Assembly (NCBI RefSeq): GCF_003612565.1
Contig: NZ_RAZG01000040.1
Location: 1 to 37,245 of the forward strand
Source: Roseburia sp. 1XD42-69
GTDB lineage: Bacteria > Bacillota > Clostridia > Lachnospirales > Lachnospiraceae
DNA: 37,245 bases
Direction of reading: 5' to 3'
Every line of letters begins with the position of its first letter. Within the stretch, counting starts at the first letter, position 1. A program made the translations under genes and the position numbers. Below the pieces are notes generated by a model, which searched no databases, had not been told where the DNA came from, and was given only the letters and a program-made list of their open reading frames with translations. Positions 23,763 through 32,511 of this stretch are shown in pieces.

Positions 23763-24697
23763 AAAAGTTTACAAAAGTATGTCTGATTATTTGTCTGGTA
23801 TTGCTGTGTATTTCCGCTGGGTGCATTACCGCAGGGGCGGCTATGGGAAGCAGCATTAAAGAGGCCAGGCAGGCAGCAAATGCCGGGGGGCTGAATCTAT
23901 GGGGCTTTAATATTGGAAAAGGGCTGTTTTTCTGGGATTATATGGATGAGTTTGAGTCCGAAGAGGATGCAAAGATAATAAACGGTGTTGTGAATGAAAC
24001 TTTCCCGGCGGAAAGTATTAAGGAATTGGAAATGGATTTATATTATGGTAATATTATTATAGAAGACAGCGGCAGCGAAAATATTACGGTGTCCATAGAT
24101 GCCCCAAAGCGGCACAGTTACAAATGCAAGGTCAGCGGAGATACCATGGTACTGGATGAAACCACAAAAACCTGGAGGCACATTATAAACCGGAATTTTA
24201 CAAAGCCGGAAGTGATTATCGGGATTCCCGAAGGGAAAAAGTTCGATCAGGTGGAGTTGGTTTTCTCAGCGGGAAAGGTGACCTTGGACCACAGCTTAAC
24301 CGGGAAATCCGTATTTTTGGAAGTGGATGCCGGGCAGCTTACGGCGGAGATGGTTACTGCGGAAGAACTTGAACTTGAGACAGGGGCAGGAGAATTTATT
24401 TTAAAGGATTTTATCACAGATTCACTGAGTGTTGATTGCGGAGTAGGCAATATGGAAATCAAAGGAAAGGCCGTGGAGGAAGCGGATCTCACCTGCGGAG
24501 TGGGCAATATCCTCCTGAATCTTACCGGAAAACCAGAGGATTATAATTATGACATTTCCTGCGGAGTGGGCAGTATTGAGATAAACGGCAAGTCTTTTTC
24601 CGGCCTTGGAAGAAATAAGCTAATTGACAACGGTGCAGCCGGTGAGATATCTTTAGATTGTGGTGTGGGAGCAATAGAAGTAGAAATAGAAGAATAA
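23759..24697 (+). CDS. DUF4097-type (LiaG-like) beta-repeat surface protein
   Basis: 312 residues from ATG 23759, overlapping the HAAS stop as ATGA, with AAGGGGG upstream. An N-terminal hydrophobic segment (KVCLIICLVLLCISAGC, 6-22) anchors or exports it. The rest is a beta-repeat domain of DUF4097 type: LEMDLYYGNIIIEDSGSENI, then four similar rungs CGVGNMEI, CGVGNILL, CGVGSIEI and CGVGAIEV at the C-terminus. Family members are thought to be exported adhesin-like or stress-module proteins. A longer frame starting 13 codons upstream is unlikely. Confidence 0.8.
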   Translation: MKKFTKVCLIICLVLLCISAGCITAGAAMGSSIKEARQAANAGGLNLWGFNIGKGLFFWDYMDEFESEEDAKIINGVVNETFPAESIKELEMDLYYGNIIIEDSGSENITVSIDAPKRHSYKCKVSGDTMVLDETTKTWRHIINRNFTKPEVIIGIPEGKKFDQVELVFSAGKVTLDHSLTGKSVFLEVDAGQLTAEMVTAEELELETGAGEFILKDFITDSLSVDCGVGNMEIKGKAVEEADLTCGVGNILLNLTGKPEDYNYDISCGVGSIEINGKSFSGLGRNKLIDNGAAGEISLDCGVGAIEVEIEE

Positions 24698-24731
24698 ATT
24701 AAATATAAATTTAAGAAAGGAGTTAAAGACT

Positions 24732-24923
24732 ATGGAAGAACCAAAGAGACTTTATAAGTCAAGAGCAAATAGGGTGTTATGCGGCGTGTGCGGAGGTATC
24801 GGAGAATATTTTAACATTGACCCGGTAATTATCCGGCTGCTTTTGGTAGTACTGTGCTGCGCAGGAGCCAGCGGAATTATTGGATATATTATTGCAGCTA
24901 TAATTATACCGGAACAGTATTAG
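24732..24923 (+). CDS. PspC domain protein
   Basis: 63 residues making one PspC domain: KRLYKSRANRVLCGVCGGIG, EYFNIDPVIIRLLLV, then a membrane helix ending IIAAIIIPEQY. PspC-domain proteins occur in phage-shock-type envelope stress responses. It follows the DUF4097 gene within the PadR operon, with AAAGGAG before the start, and is 9 bases from the next gene. Confidence 0.92.
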   Translation: MEEPKRLYKSRANRVLCGVCGGIGEYFNIDPVIIRLLLVVLCCAGASGIIGYIIAAIIIPEQY

Positions 24924-24932
24924 GAGGGTAAA

Positions 24933-25151
24933 ATGCTATTATTGTTTTTATTAATGACCACATTGTTTTTTGGGCTGTTTTTCCTGTTTGGGGTAGTGAT
25001 GCTTAAGATTTTGTACTTTTGCTGCGTGGGGCTCCCCATTGGAATATGCCTTGGCATGATTGGAATCCTGTGCTGCATCACCATTATAGGGATTCCCCTT
25101 GGAATGTTGTGTTTTAAAATGGCGGGATTTGTGATAGCGCCGTTACATTAG
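24933..25151 (+). CDS. small membrane protein closing the PadR/PspC operon
   Basis: 72 residues, almost wholly hydrophobic: two membrane helices (about 2-25 and 32-66). The start follows TTAGGAGGG. I do not recognise a family beyond similarity in character to small proteins encoded next to PspC. It is the last gene of the operon; a hairpin at 25165-25205 follows. Confidence 0.65.
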   Translation: MLLLFLLMTTLFFGLFFLFGVVMLKILYFCCVGLPIGICLGMIGILCCITIIGIPLGMLCFKMAGFVIAPLH

Positions 25152-25164
25152 ATGAGTCAAAGAA

Positions 25165-25205
25165 AGCTGCCGTCTCCGGGAAATATTCCCTTAGGCGGCA
25201 GTTTC
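25165..25205 (+). terminator. probable terminator of the PadR/PspC operon
   Basis: CTGCCG (25167-25172) pairs with CGGCAG (25196-25201), and the inner GGGAA and TTCCC form a second stem. The T run is short, so efficiency is uncertain. Confidence 0.5.
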
Positions 25206-25333
25206 AATTATAATTAGCTGTTCCTGCTGTACACAGGGATAATTGTATGTTAAAATTTCCATTGGATGGTATTCGCAAAGAAACTGTACCAGAAGAGAAT
25301 GGAGTATCGCCTCGAAAGAAAAGGGGTGATGGT

Positions 25334-26179
25334 ATGAGAATTGGATTTGTAGGAGCGGGTAAAGTGGGCTTTTCCCTGGGAAAGTACTTTACGGAACGCA
25401 ACTTGTGTGTATCCGGCTATTACAGTCAAAATTCTAAGTCCGCCAAAGAAGCGGCGAAATTTACAGGCACAAAGTATTACGAAACTTTAAAAGAAATTAC
25501 AGAGGATAGTGATACTCTGTTTCTGACGGTAAACGACGGGGCAATCTCCGGCGTATATTCAGAAATTGCCATGTTAAAAATCTCAGGTAAAATGATTTGT
25601 CATTGCAGCGGTGCAATGTCCTCGGAGGTTTTTGACGGCATTCGCGAAAAGGGGGCCTTTGGCTACTCTGTCCATCCAATTTATGCCTTTAACCATAAGT
25701 TAAAGAGCTATCAGGGACTTTCCCAGGTTTATTTTACAATTGAAGGCGCTTTGGAGCATTTGGAGGATATGGTAAATTTGTTCCGCCAGATTGGAAATAA
25801 AGCGGAGGTTATATCCAAGGAAGAGAAAGTACGCTACCATCTGGCGGCGGTTTTTGCCAGTAATCTGGTAGAAGGGCTCTATGATTACGCTTCAGATTTA
25901 TTAGAGTCCTGCGGTTTGAGCCGGGAGTTTTCAAAAAAAGCGCTGCTGCCTTTGTTTTTGGGCAATGCGAAAGCCATTGGGGCTTACGGTGTGGAGAAAG
26001 CACTGACAGGCCCGGTGGAGCGTGGGGATGCGGAGACAGTGGAGAAACATTTAAACGCTTCTGATGGAGATGAGAGGGAAATATATACTCTATTAAGTCA
26101 GAAATTAGTGGAAATTTCCCAGAGAAAAAACCCCACAGGGGATTACAAAAAGATAAAAGAAATTTTAATAAAAGAATAA
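25334..26179 (+). CDS. Rossmann-fold and DUF2520 protein, candidate ketopantoate reductase (PanG-like)
   Basis: 281 residues from ATG 25334, preceded by AAGGGGTGATGGT. The N-terminal NAD(P)-binding loop is IGFVGAGKVGFSLGKYF (3-19). Later MICHCSGAMSSEVF, FGYSVHPIYAF and a helical C-terminal DUF2520 domain (KVRYHLAAVFASNLVEGLYDYA) follow. The family resembles dehydrogenases such as ketopantoate reductase. It is followed after 42 bases by panB, whose product is the substrate of ketopantoate reductase; the alternative enzyme PanG described in Francisella gives a precedent, but its identity with this family is recalled, not checked. The family call is firm, the reaction is inference. Confidence 0.8.
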   Translation: MRIGFVGAGKVGFSLGKYFTERNLCVSGYYSQNSKSAKEAAKFTGTKYYETLKEITEDSDTLFLTVNDGAISGVYSEIAMLKISGKMICHCSGAMSSEVFDGIREKGAFGYSVHPIYAFNHKLKSYQGLSQVYFTIEGALEHLEDMVNLFRQIGNKAEVISKEEKVRYHLAAVFASNLVEGLYDYASDLLESCGLSREFSKKALLPLFLGNAKAIGAYGVEKALTGPVERGDAETVEKHLNASDGDEREIYTLLSQKLVEISQRKNPTGDYKKIKEILIKE

Positions 26180-26221
26180 AATATAACAAATAACAGTGCA
26201 AAGCACAGAACGGAGTTTAAA

Positions 26222-27049
26222 ATGAAAAATACGGTGGTTACATTTAAAGAGGCAAAGCAAAAAGGGGAAAAACTTACGATGCTTACAGCATATGATTATT
26301 CCACAGCCAAGCTGATAGACGAATCCGGGGTAAATTCTATTCTTGTGGGGGATTCCCTGGGAAATGTGATTTTGGGCTATGAAGATACCATTTCCGTTAC
26401 GATGGAGGATATGATTCACCACGGTGCGGCAGTGGCAAGAGGGGCAAAAAACGCCCTGGTTGTGGTGGACATGCCTTTTATGTCTTATCAGACCAGTGTG
26501 TATGACGCAGTGGTAAACGCCGGAAGGCTGATGAAAGAGGGAAGGGCAGGAGCCGTGAAACTGGAAGGGGGCGAAGAGGTGTGTCCCCAGATTAAGGCAA
26601 TTACAGCGGCAGGGATTCCCGTAGTGGCCCACCTTGGGCTTACCCCTCAGTCAATTCACGCTTTCGGGGGCCATAAAGTCCAGGGAAAGACGGAAAGTGC
26701 GGCAAAAAAGATTTTGGAGGATGCAAAGGCGGTAGAGCTTGCAGGGGCCTTTGCACTGGTGCTTGAGTGTGTTCCTGCCAAGCTGGCGGAACTTGTGACA
26801 AAAAATATTTCTATTCCCACTATTGGAATTGGAGCGGGGAATGTGTGTGACGGACAAGTGCTTGTTTACCAGGATATGCTGGGCATGTTTTCAGATTTTA
26901 CCCCGAAGTTTGTGAAAAAATTTGCAAATGTAGGGGAAGTGATGACAAATGCATTTCAAGAATATATCAAAGCGGTAGGGGACGGGACTTTTCCAGGGAA
27001 GGAACACGAGTACACCTTGAGCGACGATGTATTAGAAAAATTATATTAA
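26222..27049 (+). CDS. panB: 3-methyl-2-oxobutanoate hydroxymethyltransferase PanB
   Basis: 275 residues with family hallmarks: [33 protein letters not shown] (about 21-53, the Asp of GDS binds Mg), [34 protein letters not shown] and the closing [21 protein letters not shown]. PanB adds a one-carbon unit from methylene-tetrahydrofolate to ketoisovalerate to make ketopantoate, the first step of pantothenate synthesis. panC and panD are not in this window. CGGAG lies upstream of the ATG; the DUF2520 protein is in the same transcription direction. Confidence 0.96.
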   Translation: MKNTVVTFKEAKQKGEKLTMLTAYDYSTAKLIDESGVNSILVGDSLGNVILGYEDTISVTMEDMIHHGAAVARGAKNALVVVDMPFMSYQTSVYDAVVNAGRLMKEGRAGAVKLEGGEEVCPQIKAITAAGIPVVAHLGLTPQSIHAFGGHKVQGKTESAAKKILEDAKAVELAGAFALVLECVPAKLAELVTKNISIPTIGIGAGNVCDGQVLVYQDMLGMFSDFTPKFVKKFANVGEVMTNAFQEYIKAVGDGTFPGKEHEYTLSDDVLEKLY

Positions 27050-27058
27050 GATTTAAAT

Positions 27059-27091
27059 ATACAGCAGTTTGGCTTTGCCAAACTGCTGTAT
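27059..27091. terminator. perfect hairpin between panB and tRNA-Ser
   Basis: Fifteen-base arms (27059-27073 and 27077-27091) are exactly complementary, ATACAGCAGTTTGGC with a TTT loop. It lies between two convergent transcripts and can serve both as bidirectional terminator. The flanking T/A runs are short. Confidence 0.7.
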
Positions 27092-27095
27092 ATAA

Positions 27096-27183
27096 CGCAG
27101 ACGGCGGGATTCGAACCCGCGTGCCGGCTGCCCGGCTAACTGATTTCGAGTCAGCCCCGTTATGACCACTTCGATACGTCTGC
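27096..27183 (-). tRNA. tRNA-Ser (anticodon CGA)
   Basis: 88 bases. The acceptor stem GCAGACG pairs with CGTCTGC and discriminator G follows. The anticodon loop CTCGAAA inside GCTGA/TCAGT arms gives anticodon CGA, reading UCG. A long variable arm (AGCCGGGCAGCCGGC) is typical of class II serine tRNA, and GGGTTCGAATCCC is the T-loop. CCA is not encoded. It is transcribed leftward from the promoter at 27207-27235. Confidence 0.95.
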
Positions 27184-27206
27184 ATCAGGTAAAATAACCT
27201 GTCACA

Positions 27207-27235
27207 ACTATAGCATATATTTTCCCCCAGTTCAA
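27207..27235 (-). promoter_or_regulatory. tRNA-Ser promoter
   Basis: On the minus strand TTGAAC (27230-27235), a 17-base spacer and TATAGT (27207-27212), about 25 bases before the mature tRNA. Confidence 0.7.
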
Positions 27236-27248
27236 GAAAGAATCCATA

Positions 27249-27277
27249 TTGTGGATAAAAAGAAAATATATTATAAT
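27249..27277 (+). promoter_or_regulatory. phosphofructokinase promoter
   Basis: TTGTGG (27249-27254), a 17-base spacer and a perfect TATAAT (27272-27277). It rules out an upstream start codon for the kinase. Confidence 0.65.
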
Positions 27278-27341
27278 ACTATTTGGAACAATACCCCAGT
27301 TTGGGGGAGGCACAAAAAAACGGAAAGGACTGTGTAGAATT

Positions 27342-28415
27342 ATGAAAAGAATTGGTATGTTGACAAGCGGCGGAGACTGTCAGGCATTAAATGCAGCCAT
27401 GCGCGGAGTGGTTAAGGGACTGAGCAACAATGTGGACGAATTGGAAGTATACGGATTCTATGACGGTTACAAAGGACTGATTTATGGAGAGTACAGGCTT
27501 TTGACTTCCACAGATTTCTCCGGTATCCTCACAAAGGGGGGGACTATCTTAGGATCATCCAGACAACCGTTTAAACTGATGCGTGTGCCGGATGAAAACG
27601 GACTGGACAAAGTGGAAGCCATGAAACAGACATATTACAAGCTGAATTTAGACTGTCTTGTTATCTTGGGCGGGAACGGAACCCAGAAGACGGCAAATCT
27701 CCTTCGGGAGGAGGGCCTTAATATTATTCATCTCCCCAAAACCATAGACAATGATATTTATGGAACAGACGTGACTTTCGGTTTTCAGAGTGCCATTAAC
27801 ATTGCAACGGACTGCATCGACTGTATCCATACAACAGCAGCTTCCCACAACAGAGTGTTTATTGTGGAAGTTATGGGACATAAAGTGGGATGGCTTACCT
27901 TGTATGCAGGAATTGCCGGAGGTGCGGATATTATACTTTTACCGGAAATTCCATATGATATAGATAAAGTTATCGAAGCTATTGAGAAGCGGACAAAGGC
28001 CGGGAAAGGGTTTACCATTCTGGCAGTTGCAGAGGGCGCCATATCTAAAAAGGATGCAAAACTTTCCAAGAAAGAATACAAAAAGAAATTGGAGAAATCT
28101 CCGTATCCTTCCGTGTCCTATGAGGTGGCGGATATGATTAAGCAGCGCACAGGCACAGAAGTCCGTGTTACCGTGCCGGGACATACCCAAAGGGGAGGAA
28201 GCCCCACACCCTACGACAGGGTGCTTTGCAGCAGACTTGGAGCTGCGGCTGCAGAGGCTATTTTAGAGGAAGACTACGGCTATATGATTGGTATTGTAAA
28301 AAATGAGACAGCTAGGATTCCTTTAGAGAAGGTGGCTGGGAAATTAAAAGTTGTAGAGCCGGACTGCCAGATTATCCGGGAAGCCAAAACCATTGGAATC
28401 AGTTTTGGGGATTAA
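27342..28415 (+). CDS. pfkA: 6-phosphofructokinase (GGNG subgroup)
   Basis: 357 residues from ATG 27342 (MKRIGMLTSGGDCQALNAAM). The PFK fold is clear: GGDCQALNAAMRGV near 10-23, LVILGGNGTQKTA near 104-116, PKTIDNDIYGTD near 128-139 (catalytic Asp in TIDND), HNRVFIVEVMGHKVGWL, and the C-terminal PGHTQRGGSPTPYDRVL substrate region. It phosphorylates fructose 6-phosphate in glycolysis. Two nonstandard points: the usual GGDG reads GGNG, and the first loop has QAL rather than PGM/PGL. Gly after Asn favours ATP over pyrophosphate, while Lys in PKTIDND is seen in both types. It is followed after 21 bases by dnaX. Confidence 0.92.
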   Translation: MKRIGMLTSGGDCQALNAAMRGVVKGLSNNVDELEVYGFYDGYKGLIYGEYRLLTSTDFSGILTKGGTILGSSRQPFKLMRVPDENGLDKVEAMKQTYYKLNLDCLVILGGNGTQKTANLLREEGLNIIHLPKTIDNDIYGTDVTFGFQSAINIATDCIDCIHTTAASHNRVFIVEVMGHKVGWLTLYAGIAGGADIILLPEIPYDIDKVIEAIEKRTKAGKGFTILAVAEGAISKKDAKLSKKEYKKKLEKSPYPSVSYEVADMIKQRTGTEVRVTVPGHTQRGGSPTPYDRVLCSRLGAAAAEAILEEDYGYMIGIVKNETARIPLEKVAGKLKVVEPDCQIIREAKTIGISFGD

Positions 28416-28436
28416 ATTATCAAGTGAGGAAATTTC

Positions 28437-30008
28437 ATGTCTTATACTGCGTTATACCGTAAATTCCGTCCCCAGGAGTTTGGGGATGTCAGGGGGCAGG
28501 ATGCCGTTGTCACTACCCTGAAAAACCAGATAGAAGCCGACAGAATCGGACACGCATATCTGTTTTGCGGCACAAGGGGAACGGGAAAAACATCCATAGC
28601 CAAGATTTTTGCCAAAGCGGTGAATTGTGAGCATCCAAAAGAGGGAAGCCCCTGCGGGGAATGTGCTTCCTGCAAGGCGGTGGCGGCGGGAACGTCCATG
28701 AATGTCATTGAGATTGACGCTGCCTCAAACAATGGGGTAGAGAGTATAAGACAAATCAGGGAGGAGGTTGCCTACCGGCCCACAGAGGGAAAGTTCAAGG
28801 TTTATATTATCGATGAGGTACATATGCTTTCCATAGGAGCATTTAACGCCTTATTGAAAACCTTGGAGGAGCCTCCTTCCTATGTAATATTTATTTTAGC
28901 CACAACGGAAGTGCACAAAATTCCCGTGACCATTCTCTCCAGGTGTCAGAGGTATGATTTTAAGCGGATTTCTGTGGATACCATCTGTGGCAGGTTAGAA
29001 GAACTTCTGGAAAAAGAGGGGATTGAAGCGGAGGAGAAGGCCATCCGTTATATTGCCCGCTCCGCAGACGGAGCCATGCGTGACGCACTAAGCCTTTTAG
29101 ACCAGTGTATCGCATTTTACCTGGGGAAAAGCCTTACCTACGAAAAGGTCCTGGAGGTTTTAGGTGCGGTGGACACAGAGGTATTCAGCAGCCTTTTAAG
29201 AAGTATTTTAAAAGAAGATGTGCAGGATGCCATGAAACGGGTGGAAGATTTGGTGGCCCAGGGAAGAGAGCTTGGGCAGTTTATCACAGATTTCACCTGG
29301 TACTTAAGGAATCTGCTCTTAGTACAAAGTTCTGAGGGCTCTGAGGATGTGCTGGATATGTCCGGGGAAAATTTAAACCGGCTTAGGGAAGAGGCGCAAA
29401 TGGCGGAGGATGAGACTATTATCCGCTACATCCGCATTTTTTCCCAATTATCCGGCCAGGTAAAATACTCCAGCCAAAAACGGGTTCTTCTGGAAGTGGC
29501 GCTTATCAAACTCTGCCGTCCCCAGATGGAGCGGGATTATGACTCTCTCATTGGGCGAATCGAGCAGTTGGAGAAACAAATTGCCCAGGGAATCCCTGTA
29601 GCTGCAACGAGAGGGGCGGATAGTTTTGGCAGAGGAGAACCCACGGCAGGCTATATTGAAAAAAAAGAGATTTTAGAGGAAGCCGTCCCTGAGGATATTA
29701 AAGAAGTGGTAAAAAACTGGCGGCAAATTATAGGGGATATGTCCAGTCTTTGCCGCAAGTATCTGTCAAAGGCCGTACCCAGCCTTGGAACTGGCGGCGA
29801 GCTTTTAGTGGTGTTTGACGATGCCCTTGCAGCGGGATATTTTTCCAGGGAAGAGGAAAAAAGACAGCTGGAGCAGGTAATTGCAGAGCATGTGGGAAAA
29901 GAAGTGGCTGTTTTGATTAAACAGAATGAAAGCGGGCTTCCCGCAGGGGATGCCTATGTGGATTTAGAGCAGGTGATTCATATGGATATCACCTATGAAG
30001 AGGAATAG
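28437..30008 (+). CDS. dnaX: DNA polymerase III subunit gamma/tau
   Basis: 523 residues. An AAA+ clamp-loader core: Walker A GTRGTGKTS (about 45-53), four-cysteine zinc module CEHPKEGSPCGECASC (about 64-79), Walker B IIDEVHML, sensor-1 IFILATTEVHKIPVTILSRCQRYDFKRIS with the SRC arginine finger. The tau-specific tail begins after about 370 and is of moderate length. GAGGAAATTTC precedes the ATG. ybaB follows after 36 bases and recR after that, the conserved order. An A8 run at 29659-29666 (codons 408-410) can slip to produce a gamma-like 418-residue product. Confidence 0.96.
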   Translation: MSYTALYRKFRPQEFGDVRGQDAVVTTLKNQIEADRIGHAYLFCGTRGTGKTSIAKIFAKAVNCEHPKEGSPCGECASCKAVAAGTSMNVIEIDAASNNGVESIRQIREEVAYRPTEGKFKVYIIDEVHMLSIGAFNALLKTLEEPPSYVIFILATTEVHKIPVTILSRCQRYDFKRISVDTICGRLEELLEKEGIEAEEKAIRYIARSADGAMRDALSLLDQCIAFYLGKSLTYEKVLEVLGAVDTEVFSSLLRSILKEDVQDAMKRVEDLVAQGRELGQFITDFTWYLRNLLLVQSSEGSEDVLDMSGENLNRLREEAQMAEDETIIRYIRIFSQLSGQVKYSSQKRVLLEVALIKLCRPQMERDYDSLIGRIEQLEKQIAQGIPVAATRGADSFGRGEPTAGYIEKKEILEEAVPEDIKEVVKNWRQIIGDMSSLCRKYLSKAVPSLGTGGELLVVFDDALAAGYFSREEEKRQLEQVIAEHVGKEVAVLIKQNESGLPAGDAYVDLEQVIHMDITYEEE

Positions 30009-30044
30009 ATGATTGAAAAGAAAAATTTACGGAGGATTTAACTT

Positions 30045-30395
30045 ATGGCAAAAAGAGGTGGATTTCCAGGAGGTATGCCTGGAAATATGAATAATCTCAT
30101 GAAACAGGCACAGAAAATGCAGCGCCAGATGGAGGAGGCTCAGAAAGAGTTAGAGGAAAAAGAAATCTCAGCCACAGCCGGAGGCGGTGCCGTGGAAGTG
30201 ACTGTTTCCGGGAAAAGAGAAATTACAAAAATCAAGCTGTCGGAGGAAGTGGTGGATCCGGAGGATATTGAAATGCTGGAGGATTTGATTATGGCGGCGG
30301 TAAATGAAGCACTGCGCCAGTTAGATGAATTTTCCTCTCAGTCCATGTCTAAAATTACAGGGGGAATGGGCGGTTTAGGCGGCCTGCCGTTTTAG
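30045..30395 (+). CDS. YbaB/EbfC family nucleoid-associated protein
   Basis: 116 residues: a glycine-rich N-terminus, then [51 protein letters not shown] (helix and strand of the family) and [20 protein letters not shown]. Dimeric DNA-binding protein of unclear role, conserved between dnaX and recR. GGAGGATTTAACTT precedes the ATG; recR starts nine bases after its stop. Confidence 0.95.
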   Translation: MAKRGGFPGGMPGNMNNLMKQAQKMQRQMEEAQKELEEKEISATAGGGAVEVTVSGKREITKIKLSEEVVDPEDIEMLEDLIMAAVNEALRQLDEFSSQSMSKITGGMGGLGGLPF

Positions 30396-30404
30396 GAGAA
30401 AACC

Positions 30405-31001
30405 ATGGATTATTACAGCAGTCAGATTAACCGGTTGGTGGAGGAACTCTCCTCTCTGCCTGGTATCGGAGCAAAGTCTGCCCAGAGACTGGCTTTTCAT
30501 ATTTTAAATATGCCAAAGGAGAATGTGGAGAAACTTTCCAGGGCTATTGTGGAAGCAAAAGAAAATGTGCGCTACTGCAAAAGCTGTTTTACCCTTACAG
30601 ATGAGGAACTCTGCCCCATCTGCAAGGACGAAAAACGTGACCACGGAACAATTATGGTAGTGGAAAATACCAGGGACCTGGCGGCATATGAAAAGACAGG
30701 GAAGTTTGAAGGTGTCTATCATGTGCTTCACGGGGCCATCTCTCCCATGCTTGGCATCGGGCCGGGGGATATCCGCTTAAAAGAGCTGATGCAGCGCCTG
30801 CAAAGCGAGGTGGATGAAGTGATTATTGCCACAAATTCCAGTCTGGAGGGGGAAACTACCGCTATGTATATCAGCAAATTAATAAAACCTACGGGAATAA
30901 AGGTTACAAGAATTGCCAGCGGTGTGCCTGTGGGAGGAGACTTGGAGTATATAGATGAAGTCACGTTACTCCGGGCGCTGGAGGGAAGAACAGAACTTTA
31001 A
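30405..31001 (+). CDS. recR: recombination mediator RecR
   Basis: 198 residues. A helix-hairpin-helix ([17 protein letters not shown], 18-34), the four-cysteine zinc finger ([16 protein letters not shown], about 57-72), then a Toprim domain with [15 protein letters not shown] and [20 protein letters not shown]. RecR works with RecO/RecF in loading RecA at gaps. TAGGAG overlaps the ybaB stop. A hairpin at 31029-31051 follows. Confidence 0.97.
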   Translation: MDYYSSQINRLVEELSSLPGIGAKSAQRLAFHILNMPKENVEKLSRAIVEAKENVRYCKSCFTLTDEELCPICKDEKRDHGTIMVVENTRDLAAYEKTGKFEGVYHVLHGAISPMLGIGPGDIRLKELMQRLQSEVDEVIIATNSSLEGETTAMYISKLIKPTGIKVTRIASGVPVGGDLEYIDEVTLLRALEGRTEL

Positions 31002-31028
31002 TGTCAAAGAACAGATAATCGTCTTATT

Positions 31029-31051
31029 TTTTGCCCGTCTAAGGGGCAAAA
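31029..31051 (+). terminator. possible terminator after recR
   Basis: TTTTGCCC (31029-31036) pairs with GGGCAAAA (31044-31051), loop of seven. No T run follows on the plus strand. Confidence 0.35.
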
Positions 31052-31178
31052 TCCCGAAAAACACACCATAGTGTCGAGATATTCTTTAAACTTCTTTCAG
31101 GAACTGTCAAAATATTCCGTTTCCTTATGCTAAATTATCATTAGGAAGTATAAGGTATACAGCAAAAAGGAGCGGATT

Positions 31179-32462
31179 ATGATAGAAATCATACAGGAAA
31201 CAGAGAAAACAGAGGACAAGCAGGAGGCAAAACTTCCCAGAAATATACGTCAGATTGGGAATCCCGAAAAAGATTTCCGAATTTATATGGAGGACTATGT
31301 CTATACATATCTTCACCCGGCGCAGCTTTACGGCTGTGAAATCGGTGTGTTTCCAAGAATGTTGATTCTGGTGGGGGAAATTGAGCACTTTTCCAACAGA
31401 AGCTGCGCTTTTATCAGCGGTGCGGTTCAGGTGGAAAATGAGCGTTTTCCCGAGGAAGTGCCGGAATTAAACGATGCCGCCTGGCGCCGTGTGAAAAAGG
31501 AGATGCAGCAATTTTTTGACAAATGCCAGATTGTAGGGTGGGTTCTTGATATTCCGGGAAATGCTTTGGAAATTACGCCGGAAATTGAAGATATGCACAG
31601 GACAAACTTCCTGAACAATTTTCAATTCTTTTTTTTAATGGATTCCAAAGAGAGGGAGGAAGCATTTTACACCTGGAAAGAGGGAAGGCTTACCAGAAAA
31701 GAGGGATATTTTATTTATTATGAAAAAAATCCCCAGATGCAGGAGTATATGATAAGCCGCAGGCAGGAACATTTCGGGGAACATCCTCCTATAGAAGATG
31801 TGGATGATGAGGCGGCAAGAACATACCGTGCCATGATGATGGAGAGAAAAGAAAATTCCTTTAAACGTCATTCCAGGATTTTTTCCTATGCCATATCTTC
31901 TCTTATGGTGGTGGCTTTGTGCTCTGTCACGGTTCTTTTAATCGGTTATATCCGCCGCATGGACCATATGGAAGAGACCCTTACGGTGATGTCTGTGGCT
32001 ATGGAGAGCACGGAGCAGGAGCGTGTGAGCCAGCCGGGAGAAGTTGCAGTGGAAACCATCAGCAGCAATATTGTCCCGGCAGAAGATATTCAGGGGGAAG
32101 TGCAGCAGGATCCGGGGGATATTATGGCAGAAGGACAGCCGGAAAATGTATTGCCGGAGCCCTCCGGGAGTGCTTTGGCAGGAGAACAGCAGCCGGAAAA
32201 TCAGGAAGAAACTAACGTTTCTGCGACAGAGGAGCCAAAGGACGAGACGGAAAGTTCTTATGAAGAGGAAACGCCCCCTGTTTTAACGGAGGCCCAGGTT
32301 TGCCTGCAGCAGGGGTATTACATAGTCAAAGCCGGGGACAGCCTGGAAAAAGTTTGTTTCAAAATCTATGGGAACTACGATAAATTAGAGGAGATTTGCC
32401 GTTTAAACGGAATTGAAAACCAGAACACAATTTTTGCGGGACAGAAAATAACTCTTCCATAA
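31179..32462 (+). CDS. membrane protein with degenerate JAMM/MPN-like domain and C-terminal LysM
   Basis: 427 residues. Residues of about 30-200 look like a JAMM/MPN-type fold: PRMLILVGEIE followed by ISGAVQVE, then a helix and QIVGWVLDIPGNALEITPEI. In active JAMM enzymes this segment reads GWxHxHPG; here the two His are replaced (Leu123, Ile125) while Pro-Gly remains, so it is presumably inactive. A membrane helix (235-258) leads to an acidic low-complexity linker and a single C-terminal LysM (YYIVKAGDSLEKVCFKIYGN to IFAGQKITLP, 380-427) that should bind peptidoglycan outside the cell. The first domain is thus cytosolic. GGAGCGG precedes the ATG. It leads three envelope genes. Confidence 0.75.
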   Translation: MIEIIQETEKTEDKQEAKLPRNIRQIGNPEKDFRIYMEDYVYTYLHPAQLYGCEIGVFPRMLILVGEIEHFSNRSCAFISGAVQVENERFPEEVPELNDAAWRRVKKEMQQFFDKCQIVGWVLDIPGNALEITPEIEDMHRTNFLNNFQFFFLMDSKEREEAFYTWKEGRLTRKEGYFIYYEKNPQMQEYMISRRQEHFGEHPPIEDVDDEAARTYRAMMMERKENSFKRHSRIFSYAISSLMVVALCSVTVLLIGYIRRMDHMEETLTVMSVAMESTEQERVSQPGEVAVETISSNIVPAEDIQGEVQQDPGDIMAEGQPENVLPEPSGSALAGEQQPENQEETNVSATEEPKDETESSYEEETPPVLTEAQVCLQQGYYIVKAGDSLEKVCFKIYGNYDKLEEICRLNGIENQNTIFAGQKITLP

Positions 32463-32511
32463 AAAAAAGAATATGATATACTGTTTTTAGAAAAATACAG
32501 GAGTATATTAC

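Noticed and set aside
27342-28415. Pyrophosphate-dependent phosphofructokinase
   Set aside because: Lys in PKTIDND would allow it, but the position after GGN is Gly rather than the Asp typical of PPi enzymes.
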